In this document: piece after piece, positions 35,228-44,209 of the stretch
Layout: each line of letters opens with the position of its first letter
How positions within the stretch are numbered: position 1 is the first letter of the stretch
Assembly (NCBI RefSeq): GCF_029919115.1
Contig: NZ_CP123990.1
Span: 2,914,001 to 2,978,000 of the forward strand
DNA from: Variovorax paradoxus
GTDB lineage: Bacteria > Pseudomonadota > Gammaproteobacteria > Burkholderiales > Burkholderiaceae_C
Direction: 5' to 3'
DNA: 64,000 nucleotides
Made by a program: the position numbers and the translations under genes
Notes under the pieces: model-generated
Told to the model about the DNA's origin: nothing
Databases searched by the model: none
Seen by the model: only the letters and a program-made list of their open reading frames with translations

Positions 35228-35761
35228 ATGCAAGACTTGCAAGACGCACTCGCACCCACGCCACGTTCCCGTATGCCGCTGCCGCTACGGCTGCTTCGTC
35301 TGCTTCCCATTGGCGCCTGCCTCCTGGCGCTGGGCTGCGCAAGTCCGCGCATGCCCCCTTCGACAGGCACCTACAGCACCTCGCCCCTGACGGCCGAGCA
35401 ATCGAACGGCGTGGCAATCCACGCGCTCGGCCTGGTCGGCACCCCGTACCGCTATGGCGGCAACACCCCCGAGGGTGGGTTCGACTGCAGCGGGCTGATC
35501 GGCTACGTGTACAAGAACAGCGCTGGCCAGGCGATGCCGCGCACGGTTGCTCGACTGGCGGGGTTCGGCCAGCCTGTGCCGGCGTCCGATATCCGATCGG
35601 GCGACCTGGTGCTCTTCGGCGCATCCACGCCGTCGCATGCGGGCATCTACGTTGGCGCGGGGCAGTTCGTGCACGCGCCGTCCACCGGCGGCGAGGTGCG
35701 GCTCGACAGGCTCGACGGGGTGTACTGGTCGCGCCAGCCGCTGCAGGTTCGCCGGCTCTGA
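35228..35761 (+). CDS. NlpC/P60 (C40) cell-wall peptidase, lipoprotein
   Basis: The predicted protein is 177 residues. The catalytic Cys is in [13 protein letters not shown], with His in [12 protein letters not shown] and a third polar residue in FVHAPSTGG. This is the complete NlpC/P60 triad for cutting peptidoglycan stem peptides. A lipoprotein signal ([16 protein letters not shown]) precedes the domain; the signal would be more typical if translation began at the Met codon at 35273. The motif [18 protein letters not shown] is standard for family members. A weak hairpin terminator follows its stop codon. Confidence 0.92.
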   Translation: MQDLQDALAPTPRSRMPLPLRLLRLLPIGACLLALGCASPRMPPSTGTYSTSPLTAEQSNGVAIHALGLVGTPYRYGGNTPEGGFDCSGLIGYVYKNSAGQAMPRTVARLAGFGQPVPASDIRSGDLVLFGASTPSHAGIYVGAGQFVHAPSTGGEVRLDRLDGVYWSRQPLQVRRL

Positions 35762-35785
35762 ACCCGGGGTTTTCTCCGGGTTTTC
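35762..35785 (+). terminator. Short hairpin after the NlpC/P60 gene
   Basis: ACCCGG (35762-35767) and CCGGGT (35776-35781) form a 6-bp stem with an 8-nt loop, followed by TTTTCC. It starts at the stop codon. A weak factor-independent terminator is likely. Confidence 0.5.
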
Positions 35786-35883
35786 CATTACGCAAAGCCA
35801 CGCACGCGGCCCGCGCGGTGCGACGGATGCGGGCTCGGGGCTGACGCGGAACACTCCCGGGTTCAATTCCAGGAGACATTCCC

Positions 35884-37950
35884 ATGCACAGCATCCGCCG
35901 CCACCTGGTGTGGCTTGCCGTGGCCGTGCTCGGCGCTTTTGCGCTGGGCACCGTTGCCCTCACGCGCGGCGAAAGCGTCAACGCCCTCTGGGTGGTGACC
36001 GCCGCGATCTGCACCTACCTGATCGCCTACCGCTACTACAGCCTGTTCATCGCCGAGAAGGTGCTGGTGCTGGACGGCAACCGCAAGACACCGGCGCACC
36101 GCCACAACGACGGGCTCGACTACGTGCCCACCGACAAGAACGTGCTGTTCGGCCACCACTTTGCGGCCATTGCCGGCGCCGGCCCGCTGGTGGGCCCGGT
36201 GCTCGCGGCGCAGATGGGCTACCTGCCGGGCCTCTTGTGGGTGCTGGCGGGCGTGGTGTTCGCGGGCGCGGTGCAGGACTTCATCATTCTCTTCATCTCC
36301 ACGCGGCGCGACGGCCGCTCGCTCGGCGACCTGGTCAAGCAGGAGATGGGCGTGGTGCCCGGAATGATCGCGCTCTTCGGCACCTTCATGATCATGATCA
36401 TCATCCTCGCGGTGCTGGCGCTGATCGTGGTGAAGGCGCTGGCCGAATCACCATGGGGCACCTTCACGGTGGCGGCCACCATTCCGGTGGCGCTGTTCAT
36501 GGGCGTGTACCTGCGTTTCATTCGGCCGGGCCGCATCGGCGAGGTGTCGCTGATCGGCTTCGTGCTGCTGATGCTCGCCATCTTCGGCGGCCAGGCCGTG
36601 AGCCAGAACCCCGAGTGGGCGCCGCTCTTCACCTTCGACGGCAAGGCGCTCACGTGGATGCTCGTGGGCTACGGCTTCATTGCCGCGAGCTTGCCGGTGT
36701 GGCTGCTGCTGGCGCCGCGCGACTACCTGTCTACCTTCCTGAAGATCGGCACGATCATCGCGCTGGCCATCGGCATCGTGTTTGTCATGCCCACGCTGCA
36801 GATGCCAGCCGTCACGCAGTTTGCGCAAGGCAACGGCCCGGTGTGGTCAGGCAGCCTGTTCCCGTTCCTGTTCATCACCATCGCCTGCGGCGCGGTGTCG
36901 GGCTTCCACGCGCTGATCTCTTCGGGCACCACGCCCAAGATGCTCGACAACGAGCGCCATGCGCGCTTCATCGGCTACGGCGGCATGCTGGCCGAATCCT
37001 TCGTGGCGGTGATGGCGCTGGTGGCGGCTTCGTGCATCGAGCCGGGCATCTACTTTGCAATGAACAGCCCGGCCGCGCTGGTGGGCAGCACCGCGCAGCA
37101 GGCAGCGCAAACCATTTCGAGCTGGGGCTTCGTGGTTACGCCCGAGATGCTGGTGCAGACCGCCAAGGACGTGGGCGAAACCACCATCCTCGGCCGTGCG
37201 GGCGGCGCGCCGACACTGGCCGTGGGCATGGCCCACATCCTTCACCAGGTGATCGGCGGGCAGGCCATGATGGCCTTCTGGTACCACTTCGCAATTCTGT
37301 TCGAGGCGCTGTTCATCCTCACCGCCGTGGACGCCGGCACCCGCGCGGGCCGCTTCATGCTGCAAGACCTGCTGGGCAGCTTCGTGCCCGCGCTCAAGCG
37401 CACCGATTCGCTGCCGGCCAACCTGTTTGCCACGGCGCTGTGCGTGGCTGCTTGGGGCTACTTTCTCTACCAGGGCGTGGTCGATCCGCTGGGCGGCATC
37501 AACACGCTGTGGCCGCTGTTCGGCATCTCCAACCAGATGCTGGCCGCAGTGGCGCTGCTGCTCGGCGTGGTGGTGCTGTTCCGCATGAAGCGCGAGCGCT
37601 ATGCGTGGGTGGCCATTGCGCCGGCCGCATGGCTGCTGGCCTGCACGCTCACGGCCGGCTGGCAGAAGATCTTCTCGCCCGACCCGAAGATCGGCTTTCT
37701 CTCGCACGCGGCCAAGTACACCGAAGGCCTGGCCAATGGCGTGCTGGTGGCACCTGCAAAGACGACCGAGGCCATGTCGCGCATCGTCTTCAACGACCGG
37801 CTCGACGCTGCGCTGTGCGCGCTGTTCATGTTCGTGGTGCTGAGCGTGCTGGTGTACAGCGTGAAGGCATGCCTTGCGGCGCGCGCGGCCAACCGGCCGA
37901 CCGCGCAGGAAACGCCTTTCGAACCGATGGCCGCATCGGCTGCGCGCTGA
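35884..37950 (+). CDS. cstA: Carbon starvation protein CstA, pyruvate/peptide transporter
   Basis: The protein has 688 residues and about 16-18 membrane helices. Motifs typical of CstA are complete: [31 protein letters not shown] (read here as [20 protein letters not shown]), [13 protein letters not shown], and [13 protein letters not shown]. CstA members import pyruvate (BtsT) or peptides during carbon limitation. A good AGGAGA ribosome binding site precedes the ATG. The small DUF466/YbdD protein is encoded 8 bp downstream, as in E. coli. A strong terminator follows the pair. Confidence 0.96.
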   Translation: MHSIRRHLVWLAVAVLGAFALGTVALTRGESVNALWVVTAAICTYLIAYRYYSLFIAEKVLVLDGNRKTPAHRHNDGLDYVPTDKNVLFGHHFAAIAGAGPLVGPVLAAQMGYLPGLLWVLAGVVFAGAVQDFIILFISTRRDGRSLGDLVKQEMGVVPGMIALFGTFMIMIIILAVLALIVVKALAESPWGTFTVAATIPVALFMGVYLRFIRPGRIGEVSLIGFVLLMLAIFGGQAVSQNPEWAPLFTFDGKALTWMLVGYGFIAASLPVWLLLAPRDYLSTFLKIGTIIALAIGIVFVMPTLQMPAVTQFAQGNGPVWSGSLFPFLFITIACGAVSGFHALISSGTTPKMLDNERHARFIGYGGMLAESFVAVMALVAASCIEPGIYFAMNSPAALVGSTAQQAAQTISSWGFVVTPEMLVQTAKDVGETTILGRAGGAPTLAVGMAHILHQVIGGQAMMAFWYHFAILFEALFILTAVDAGTRAGRFMLQDLLGSFVPALKRTDSLPANLFATALCVAAWGYFLYQGVVDPLGGINTLWPLFGISNQMLAAVALLLGVVVLFRMKRERYAWVAIAPAAWLLACTLTAGWQKIFSPDPKIGFLSHAAKYTEGLANGVLVAPAKTTEAMSRIVFNDRLDAALCALFMFVVLSVLVYSVKACLAARAANRPTAQETPFEPMAASAAR

Positions 37951-37958
37951 GCACAGCC

Positions 37959-38165
37959 ATGGCCCTTGCATTGCCGGAAGCCGGGCGCTACTTTGCCCGC
38001 TCGCTCAAGCAGTCGCTGCGGCTCATGGTCGGGCTGCCCGACTACGACGCCTATCTGAGCCACATGGCTGCCACGCATCCCGGCCAGCCGCCGATGAGCT
38101 ACGAGGCCTTCTTCCGCGAGCGGCTCGAAGCGCGCTACGGCGGAGGCAAGGGCCGCTGCTGCTAG
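37959..38165 (+). CDS. YbdD/YjiX-family small protein (DUF466)
   Basis: This 68-residue protein starts at the ATG 37959, eight bases after cstA. It has the family features: [18 protein letters not shown], then [22 protein letters not shown], and a C-terminal GKGRCC. It is always found with CstA/BtsT transporters, whose function it supports. The start GCACAGCC upstream lacks a strong ribosome binding site, so translation may be coupled to cstA. Confidence 0.93.
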   Translation: MALALPEAGRYFARSLKQSLRLMVGLPDYDAYLSHMAATHPGQPPMSYEAFFRERLEARYGGGKGRCC

Positions 38166-38231
38166 GCCGCGAAATCCGGCCCGTCCGTGTTTTGTTCGCT
38201 TGACCCGCGCGGAATGCGGGTGATAGCCTGA

Positions 38232-38255
38232 GAAAGCCCGCGCCAGCGGGCTTTC
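38232..38255 (+). terminator. Rho-independent terminator after cstA-ybdD
   Basis: GAAAGCCCGC (38232-38241) and GCGGGCTTTC (38246-38255) are perfect 10-bp arms around a GCCA loop, followed by CTTCG. The A-tract/T-tract pairing makes it work in both directions. Confidence 0.85.
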
Positions 38256-38292
38256 CTTCGTCCAACTTCGAACGAACAACAGAACGGATTCC

Positions 38293-39558
38293 ATGACTCG
38301 TCTTCACAAGCGCAATCACTTCACCAAACCCGCGCCATTGCGCGCCGCCTGCCAGGGCGCACTACTGGCTTGCGCGCTGTTCGCTGGCGCCGCCATGGCG
38401 CAGAAGCCGCACCAGGGTGCACTGGATGCGGCCACGCAGCAGAAAGAAGAAGCGCTGAAGTTGCTGGAGCAAATGGTCAACATCGACTCCGGCTCGGCCA
38501 ACACCGAGGGACTCGACAAGGTGCGCGAAATGGTGGTTGCAGAACTGCGCAAGCTCGACGCGCGCATCGAGACTTTTCCAGCGGAGCCGCATCCCGGCAC
38601 CAACGTGGTCGCCACGATCACCGGGCAGGGCAAGAAGAAGATCCTGATCCTCGCCCACATCGACACCGTGTTCAAGGACGGCACGGCCGCGGCCAAGCCG
38701 TTCTACATCAAGGACGGGCGCGCCTACGGCCCCGGCGTCATGGACAACAAGGGCGGTGTGGTCGCCGGGCTCCAGGCGTTGAAGATCCTGCAGAAGATCG
38801 GCTTCAAGGACTATGGGCAGATCACCTTCCTCATCGACACGAACGAAGAGGTGGGCTCGGTCGGCACCAGCGCGCTCATCGAGCGCATTGCCAAGCAGCA
38901 TGACGTGGCGCTGAACCTGGAGCCGGGCCGCCCGGCCGACGGACTCGTGGTGGAGCGCAAGGGCTCGGCCACGGCGCTCATCGAAGTGAAGGGGCTCGCC
39001 TCGCACGCGGGCGTTGCGCCCGAGGCAGGCCGCAATGCGGCCATGGAAGTGGCGCACCAGGTGCTGCAACTGGCGAAGACGGGCGATGCCGCGAAGAAGA
39101 CCACGGTCAACTTCACGGTGCTCACCGCCAACGGGCCGACCAACGTGATTCCCGCCACCGCAAGCGCCAAGGGCGATGTGCGCGCCGCCACGCCCGAAGA
39201 GCTCGACCGCGTCGAAAAGGACCTGGCCCGCATCTCGCAGAACAAGCTGATTCCCGAGACCGAAGTGCGCGTGCGGCTCATCCGCGGCCTGCCGCCGATG
39301 CCGCGTTCGCCTGCATCGGACAAACTGGTTGCCATGGCCGAAGGCATCTACGCCGAGATCGGCAAGAAGCTCACCATCGAAAGCAGTGGCGGCGCGGCCG
39401 ATGCCAGCCTGGTGGCCGGAGTGGGCGTGCCGGTGCTCGACGGCTTTGGCATTGTGGGCGGCGGCATCCACACGCCGGACGAATACGCAGAGGTCGAAAG
39501 CGTGGTGCCGCGGCTCTATCTGCTGTCGCGCATGCTGATGGACCTGAGCGCCAACTGA
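38293..39558 (+). CDS. Secreted M20-family carboxypeptidase (glutamate carboxypeptidase, CPG2-like)
   Basis: The protein is 421 residues with a signal peptide (about residues 1-36, ending AGAAMA). Zinc ligands are in LAHIDTVF, GPGVMDNKGG, DTNEEVGSVG and the late His in GGIHTPDEYAEV. The catalytic Asp and Glu (HID and EE) are present. Dimerisation-domain features (ASHAGVAPEAGRNA) match carboxypeptidase G2, which removes C-terminal glutamate from folates and peptides in the periplasm. Start 38293 has no obvious strong ribosome binding site but the signal peptide supports it. It follows the cstA terminator, so has its own promoter. Confidence 0.9.
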   Translation: MTRLHKRNHFTKPAPLRAACQGALLACALFAGAAMAQKPHQGALDAATQQKEEALKLLEQMVNIDSGSANTEGLDKVREMVVAELRKLDARIETFPAEPHPGTNVVATITGQGKKKILILAHIDTVFKDGTAAAKPFYIKDGRAYGPGVMDNKGGVVAGLQALKILQKIGFKDYGQITFLIDTNEEVGSVGTSALIERIAKQHDVALNLEPGRPADGLVVERKGSATALIEVKGLASHAGVAPEAGRNAAMEVAHQVLQLAKTGDAAKKTTVNFTVLTANGPTNVIPATASAKGDVRAATPEELDRVEKDLARISQNKLIPETEVRVRLIRGLPPMPRSPASDKLVAMAEGIYAEIGKKLTIESSGGAADASLVAGVGVPVLDGFGIVGGGIHTPDEYAEVESVVPRLYLLSRMLMDLSAN

Positions 39559-39676
39559 GCCTGGCAAGGCACGGACTCAGGCACCGCCTGAGCCTGCCTG
39601 TGTGAAATCCCGTTTCTTTTTGCAAGTGCTTGCTGCCACGATGCCCTCCACCAAACAACTGGTGGAGAACATCGAT

Positions 39677-40096
39677 ATGGCATCCGAATTGAATCAAATC
39701 GCAAGCTGGTCGCTGCGCTGGCGCATTGTGCTGGCGAGCGGGCTGTGCCTTGTGGCTGCGCTCTCCGCGGCGCAGCCGTCCGATCCGAGCGTCGTCCTGC
39801 ACGCGGAGCAACGGTTCCAACTGGCGCTCGAAGCGCAGACGGCCCGCGACTACCGCACCATGCTCGATGAGCTCAGGCAAGCCGCCGGGCAGGGCAGCGC
39901 CGAGGCGCAGGAGATGCTGGGGATGGTGCTGCTCGCTGGGCCCACGCTCTATGGGTCGGCAGTCAAGGCAGACCGCTGCGAGGCTCGCGGATGGATGCTC
40001 AGGGCTGCGTCGCAAGGCAGCGATACGGCGAAGACGCAGCTCATTTTTCTGAACAGGCTGCGCCAGTCTCCGGCTGGCAGGAGCGTTTGCGAATAG
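39677..40096 (+). CDS. Small exported Sel1-like/TPR repeat protein
   Basis: From the ATG at 39677, with GGAG nine bases upstream, the protein has 139 residues. An N-terminal hydrophobic segment (WRIVLASGLCLVAALSAAQ) serves as a signal or anchor. The rest consists of Sel1-type helical repeats (TMLDELRQAAGQGSAEAQEM and CEARGWMLRAASQGSDTAKT). Such repeats bind other proteins. Several start codons are possible (39602 GTG, 39641 ATG). Partner unknown. Confidence 0.65.
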   Translation: MASELNQIASWSLRWRIVLASGLCLVAALSAAQPSDPSVVLHAEQRFQLALEAQTARDYRTMLDELRQAAGQGSAEAQEMLGMVLLAGPTLYGSAVKADRCEARGWMLRAASQGSDTAKTQLIFLNRLRQSPAGRSVCE

Positions 40097-40249
40097 GCTT
40101 TCGATGAGTTGGCGGACGGATGAGTCTGCATCCTGGCGGCCGTGACCTGCGGTTACCAGCGCGTGTGCGAGGATGCTTCTTCCGAAAATGCGGGGCTAGA
40201 CTCTTGGCTCGCAAACCCCTCGGTACCCCCGGTACGAGACAGACTCATC

Positions 40250-40597
40250 ATGAAACCCTGGTTGATCTCCATCGCGCTCGCTTCGGCGGGCACCGCCAAC
40301 GCCGCCGCTGAAAATTGCGAGGCCTTGCGTACCCAGATCGAATCGAAGATTGCCGCCGCGGGCGTCACTCGGTTCACGGTCACCACCGTCGATGCCAACG
40401 CCGAGGCGGGCGGCCAGATGGTGGGGAGCTGCGAGCTTGGCACCAAGAAAATCGTGTATCAGCGCGAAGGCGCACCACCCGCACCCTCCGCACCGGATGC
40501 CGCCTTGAACGGCGCGCCTCCGCGCGCGGCCGACGAACGCATCTTGACGGAGTGCAAGGACGGCACGGTTTCCGTCGGCGGCGACTGCAAGCGGTAA
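40250..40597 (+). CDS. DUF1161-family periplasmic protein
   Basis: From the ATG at 40250 the 115-residue precursor has a short signal peptide (MKPWLISIALASAGTANA). The domain has AENCEALRTQIESKIAAAGV and VDANAEAGGQMVGSCELG, plus a late ECKDG...GGDCK. This Cys arrangement and the GxxVGSCELGTKKI motif are DUF1161. Function unknown. It is followed by an alpha/beta hydrolase gene 36 bp on. Confidence 0.88.
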   Translation: MKPWLISIALASAGTANAAAENCEALRTQIESKIAAAGVTRFTVTTVDANAEAGGQMVGSCELGTKKIVYQREGAPPAPSAPDAALNGAPPRAADERILTECKDGTVSVGGDCKR

Positions 40598-40633
40598 GCC
40601 GCCGGCGCAGAGCCTCTTTCGGAGAAAAGAACC

Positions 40634-41467
40634 TTGTCATCCAAAGCCTTTCGCATCGCACTCTCGACGTCGGCCGCTGCCATTGGCGGCATCGCGGCGT
40701 ACTGGACCCTTCTGGCAACGCGCCAGGGGCACATTCTCTTCAACGCCCGAAAGCTTCCCGTCGTTCATCTGTCGGACGACTTTTCCACCTACTCGCACAC
40801 GGTGCCGGGCGGCATGGTGCGCGGGTATGTCTATCACCCACACGGCGAAGAGGCGCTGCAAGACCTCTTCATTTATTTCGCCGGGCGGGGGGAGGACGTG
40901 CGCGCCACCGCACAGGCATTGCACTGGCTGCCCGAAGGCTTCGGCTTTGCCGCGGTCAACTACCGCGGCGTGGCCGATTCGCAGGGCCATCCGTCCGAGA
41001 TTGCTTCCGTTGCGGATGCCATCCAGTTTGCGCGGCACTTGCGCAAGGCCTTTCCGCAGGCGCGCCTGCACGTGGTCGGCCGAAGCCTGGGCACGGGCGT
41101 GGCCATTCAGCTGGTGGCGCAGCAGGAGTTCTCCAGCCTGCAACTGGTCACGCCTTACGACTCGATGCTGGAAGTGGCCAAGCGGCGCTTTCCGCTCGTG
41201 CCGCTATCACTGCTGCTGCGTCATCGCTTCGATTCGCTGACGCACTGCAAGGAGGTGGCCGCCAAGACGCAGGTGCTGCTGGCCGAGCATGACGACGTGG
41301 TGCTGCCCGAGCGTTCGCAGAAGCTCATCGCCGCCTGGCCGACACCCGTGGCGGTGCAAACCGTTCCCGGCTCCGACCATCACAGCATCATGGGGCTCGA
41401 AGCGACCTGGCTCCACCTCGTCGACTTTGCGCTGACGTCCATCCTTCCAGAGCCGAAGGCCGCTTGA
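40634..41467 (+). CDS. Alpha/beta hydrolase, membrane-anchored (BAAT/DUF-like)
   Basis: The start is a TTG at 40634 with GGAGA 8-12 bases upstream. The protein has 277 residues. An N-terminal hydrophobic segment (IALSTSAAAIGGIAAYWTLLA) anchors it. The hydrolase fold has the nucleophile elbow GRSLGTG, the Asp in LAEHDDVV, and His in PGSDHHSIMG. It resembles bacterial Bem46/ABHD13-type hydrolases. It is convergent with ureD, ending four bases before its stop. Substrate unknown. Confidence 0.85.
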   Translation: MSSKAFRIALSTSAAAIGGIAAYWTLLATRQGHILFNARKLPVVHLSDDFSTYSHTVPGGMVRGYVYHPHGEEALQDLFIYFAGRGEDVRATAQALHWLPEGFGFAAVNYRGVADSQGHPSEIASVADAIQFARHLRKAFPQARLHVVGRSLGTGVAIQLVAQQEFSSLQLVTPYDSMLEVAKRRFPLVPLSLLLRHRFDSLTHCKEVAAKTQVLLAEHDDVVLPERSQKLIAAWPTPVAVQTVPGSDHHSIMGLEATWLHLVDFALTSILPEPKAA

Positions 41468-41471
41468 CGGC

Positions 41472-42302
41472 CTAGGTGGCCCAGATACGCGGCGAGCTTG
41501 GGGGCAATTGCCACAGCTCCGCGCGCCACGCCTGCCACACCTGGCGCAGCAACTGCATCGCGGGCTCGACCACTGGCGCGAGCACGCGCAGCACGACGAT
41601 CTCGGCATGCGGGCTCGTTGCGCCCGCGCTCTCTTGCAGGCCGTGCGCATCAATGGCCGAGCGTGCATGCGCCAGCATCGCATCGCGCCGCGCACGCGCG
41701 GCCGGCGTGCCCGACACGAAGAACAGCGATGCAATGCAGCGGTGCCCGCCGAAGCCCAGTGGGCTTTGCAGCAACCGCTGGTCGGCCGCGTCGATGCGCC
41801 CGCGCTCCAGCCAGATGCCAGGCACCTCGATGTGCTGCAGATACGTGCCGCGTTCGAAAGGCTGGTTTGCGTTGGGCAAGCCCAGGGCGGTCACGTCCCA
41901 GCCGATCATCTCGGCGCCGGGTTCGGCCTCGATGGTGAGGCGGTTCTCAGCCTTGCAGCCGCTGTAGCAGATGGCTTCCAGCGGCAGCCACTCGAGCCGC
42001 GCACCCTGGGCCAGCCGGATGCGCGTGCGCTGCAGCGCCAGCTCGCCTTCGGATCGATAGAAGCGCGAAGCACCGGGCGTGGTGATGAGCCCGTGGCTTC
42101 CATCCGCCGCCTCGATGTCGATGTCCAGCGTGTCGCCACCCACCAGCCCGCCCGGCGGATGCACCAGCACGTTGTGGCAGATGGCATCGCCTTCTGGATA
42201 GAGGCTCTGCAGGATGCGCAGCGGCCCGTCATGGCGAAAGCGTGCGACGCTGCGGGCGGATTCCCGTCGGTAGTCGAGATGAAGATGGGCGTGCCAGGGC
42301 AT
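41472..42302 (-). CDS. ureD: Urease accessory protein UreD (UreH), isolated from the urease operon
   Basis: The 276-residue protein has the UreD hallmarks: FRHDGPLRILQSLYPEG, HNVLVHPPGGLVGGD, TPGASRFYRSEG and LEWLPLEAICYSG. UreD is needed to load nickel into urease with UreF and UreG, forming part of a protein tunnel. In related bacteria ureD is normally followed at once by ureABC. Here the gene downstream on the minus strand is missing; the next feature is a convergent hydrolase gene. It is 24 bp downstream of a nucleoside deaminase gene, so it may now be transcribed with a purine cluster. Urease genes must lie elsewhere if urea is used. Confidence 0.95.
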   Translation of the reverse strand: MPWHAHLHLDYRRESARSVARFRHDGPLRILQSLYPEGDAICHNVLVHPPGGLVGGDTLDIDIEAADGSHGLITTPGASRFYRSEGELALQRTRIRLAQGARLEWLPLEAICYSGCKAENRLTIEAEPGAEMIGWDVTALGLPNANQPFERGTYLQHIEVPGIWLERGRIDAADQRLLQSPLGFGGHRCIASLFFVSGTPAARARRDAMLAHARSAIDAHGLQESAGATSPHAEIVVLRVLAPVVEPAMQLLRQVWQAWRAELWQLPPSSPRIWAT

Positions 42303-42326
42303 CCCTGGAGTCTAGTCGGGCGTTCT

Positions 42327-42872
42327 TTACTTCCACGCTCCGTCATGCGCGGCACTCGCTTCGTCGAGCAGCGCTGGGCCGATGCATTCGATCGGATGCG
42401 GCGACGCGCGGAACACATCGCGGCACGACAGCTCCGCATCGCGCTGGTCCTGCCGCTCGCCGCGGAACACGCGCAGCCGCTCGGCATCGATGCCGAACAC
42501 CACGCGGCCGATGTTCGACCAGAAGATGGCACCCGCGCACATCACGCAGGGCTCGCCCGATGCATAGATGGTGGCGCCCGCAAGCTCTTCGCGCGTGAGG
42601 CCTTTTCCGGCCAGCGCGCGCAGCGCATTCACCTCCGCATGCGCGGTGCAGTCTCCCGTCTCGGTGTTGCTGTTGCCGGCCTCGGCCAGCACCTCGCCGG
42701 CGGCCGAGACGATGACCGACCCGAACGGCCGGTTGCCGCGCCTGCGCGCCGCATGCGACCAGACGATGGCCTTGCGCAGATAACGTTCGTCGCGCTCGTC
42801 GAGCGTGGCTTCTTCAGGGGGTACGGTGTGGCTGTTGCTGATGTTCATGCCTTGGGTAATGTCTTGGCTCAT
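42327..42872 (-). CDS. Nucleoside/purine-base deaminase (guanine or cytosine deaminase fold)
   Basis: This 181-residue protein belongs to the CDA/GuaD zinc deaminase family. The zinc and catalytic motifs are HAE (His78, Glu80; context CTAHAEVNALRAL) and PCVMC (Cys109, Cys112). The start at 42872 overlaps the stop of the transporter-binding protein gene (42869-42872, ATGA), so the two are made together. Their leader holds an NMT1-motif riboswitch, which senses xanthine or urate. A purine-base substrate, such as guanine or an oxidised derivative, is therefore plausible. Homologues are generally annotated as nucleoside deaminases. Confidence 0.88.
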   Translation of the reverse strand: MSQDITQGMNISNSHTVPPEEATLDERDERYLRKAIVWSHAARRRGNRPFGSVIVSAAGEVLAEAGNSNTETGDCTAHAEVNALRALAGKGLTREELAGATIYASGEPCVMCAGAIFWSNIGRVVFGIDAERLRVFRGERQDQRDAELSCRDVFRASPHPIECIGPALLDEASAAHDGAWK

Positions 42873-43894
42873 GTCTTGGAGAGGGTACGTTCGCTCCGCG
42901 ATGGCAGCATCGAAGTGTTGAAGATGGCGTCGGACGCGGGCTTGACCTTGAGGCCGAATACATCGACGACTTCGTCGACCTGCTGCTCGAGCGTGAGTTT
43001 CTTTATGTCGCCCAGGCCATGGCTCCGCGTGTCAGCCGCGCCCACGTATTGCGCCGTCACGCCCCAGCGCTCGAGCTCCATCTTTTCGTCGAGGATGGGT
43101 TCGCGCTGGCGCATGGCCGCAATGCTGGGCGCCGGGTTGGCAAAGGTCTCGACGATGGCGCGGTTGGTGGCGCGCAGAAAAGCCGCAACCAGCTTGGGGT
43201 TCTGCGCAATGAGGTTGCTGCTTGCCAGAATGGCGTTGCCGTACAGGTCGACGCCTGCGTCCGAATACTTGAGCACCGACAGTTCCTCGGCCTTCATGCG
43301 TGCGAAGAGCGAGATGGCTGAATCATGGAAGTAAGTGGCTGCATCGACGTCGCCGCGCACCATCACGTTGTCGCGCGCGCTGAAGTCGGTGGTCTGCCAT
43401 TGGAATGCATCGCTGCGCATGCCTTGCTTGCGCGCCACCATCGGCCACGCGCGGCGGGTCGATTCGACGGCCGCCGCGGCCACCTTCTTGCCCGCCAGGC
43501 TCTTGAAGTCGCCGGTCACGCCGCGGTCCTTGCGGCCGATGATCACGAAGGGTGCGCGGTTGTAGTACTGGTACACGGCCTGCACCATCGGGGTGCCCGG
43601 GTTCTGCGCATTGAACTCGACCAGCGAGCTGATGTCGCCCAGGCCCATCTGGTAGACGCCGCTCGCAATGCGCGTGATGGAGGCGACCGAGCCGGCGCCG
43701 GTGTCGATGGTCACGTCCAGGCCTTCGTCCCTGTAGTAGCCCTTGCTGTGCGCGAGGAAGAACGGCGCGGTCTGCCCGTTGATGCGGAAATCGAGCGTGA
43801 ACTTGAGCGGGGTCAGCTTGCCGCCGCCTTGGGCAAAGACGGCAGGGGCGGCAAGGGTAGCGGCACTGGCCGCAAGAAAGAATCGACGTTGCAT
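42869..43894 (-). CDS. NMT1/SsuA-type ABC transporter substrate-binding protein
   Basis: From the ATG at 43894 the precursor is 341 residues, with signal peptide (MQRRFFLAASAATLAAPAVFA) and mature N-terminus PLKFTLDFRINGQTAPFFLA. The pattern of LDFRxNGQTAPFFLAxxKGYY and GSVASITRIASGVYQMG identifies the NMT1/ThiY-type family, whose members bind pyrimidine precursors, purines, nitrate or sulfonates. The leader contains an NMT1-motif (xanthine-I) riboswitch, so a xanthine/urate-type ligand is expected. No permease or ATPase is encoded beside it. The complete set at 51208-53879 has a second related binding protein and could serve both. Confidence 0.9.
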   Translation of the reverse strand: MQRRFFLAASAATLAAPAVFAQGGGKLTPLKFTLDFRINGQTAPFFLAHSKGYYRDEGLDVTIDTGAGSVASITRIASGVYQMGLGDISSLVEFNAQNPGTPMVQAVYQYYNRAPFVIIGRKDRGVTGDFKSLAGKKVAAAAVESTRRAWPMVARKQGMRSDAFQWQTTDFSARDNVMVRGDVDAATYFHDSAISLFARMKAEELSVLKYSDAGVDLYGNAILASSNLIAQNPKLVAAFLRATNRAIVETFANPAPSIAAMRQREPILDEKMELERWGVTAQYVGAADTRSHGLGDIKKLTLEQQVDEVVDVFGLKVKPASDAIFNTSMLPSRSERTLSKT

Positions 43895-43917
43895 GTGGGG
43901 CCTCGGAATTCTCGGGT

Positions 43918-43954
43918 CTTGAACCCTCCCGCCCAAGGCAGGAGGCACTTCAAG
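43918..43954 (-). promoter_or_regulatory. Putative expression-platform hairpin of the minus-strand xanthine riboswitch
   Basis: In the minus-strand leader a perfect outer pair CTTGAA/TTCAAG (43949-43954 with 43918-43923) encloses an inner 9-bp hairpin (43925-43945, CCTCC at its 5' arm, triloop). Its 5' strand shares bases 43951-43954 with the 3' strand of the aptamer's P1 helix. The two structures cannot form together. It has no T-run, so control may be through mRNA structure rather than termination. Confidence 0.5.
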
Positions 43955-44014
43955 AGCAATTTCCGGGCGGGCGCACAACCGTGGTGCGTGCGCTGCTGAA
44001 CGCTTCTACTCTTG
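43951..44014 (-). ncRNA. NMT1-motif (xanthine-I) riboswitch, minus-strand copy
   Basis: The minus-strand RNA reads CAAGAG, then TAGAAGCGTTCAGC, a variable stem (GCGCAC/GUGCGC), then CCCGGAAATTGC and CTCTTG. P1 is CAAGAG/CUCUUG. The conserved internal-loop sequences GUAGAAGCGUUCAGC and CCGGAAAUUGCUC match the NMT1 motif as I remember it. This motif binds xanthine and urate and controls purine oxidation and transport genes. It lies about 56 nt before the start codon of an NMT1-type binding protein, the gene for which the motif is named. A covariance search would settle the call. Confidence 0.88.
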
Positions 44015-44144
44015 CGCAAGTTCATGCACGAGCCATGCCAAGCCGCATGCCACGGTCTTTTGCTCGGGCATTGCCGTCGGGTGCTTGGAGGCTGCGTCGG
44101 CCCGGGCCACAATGTGGGCGCGCAATTTGCATGGCAAGTGGCGC

Positions 44145-44184
44145 AGAGTAGAAGCGTTCAGCCCCCGCGGCAGGAAATTGCTCT
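44145..44184 (+). ncRNA. NMT1-motif (xanthine-I) riboswitch, tandem copy 1
   Basis: The plus-strand sequence has AGAGTAGAAGCGTTCAGC, a short stem (GCC/GGC with loop CCCGC), and GGAAATTGCTCT. P1 is AGAG/CUCU, four base pairs. The conserved loops equal those of the minus-strand copy and of copy 2. P2 is only about three base pairs, shorter than in the minus-strand copy, so stability may be lower. It is the first of two copies in a perfect 67-bp tandem repeat. Confidence 0.85.
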
Positions 44185-44209
44185 TTCAGGTTCGTTCGTA
44201 CCCACGCGC

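Noticed and set aside
35547..38165. 872-codon plus-strand frame overlapping cstA
   Set aside because: Low-complexity Arg/Gly/His composition in the wrong phase of cstA; only its last 68 codons (37959-38165) are a real gene.
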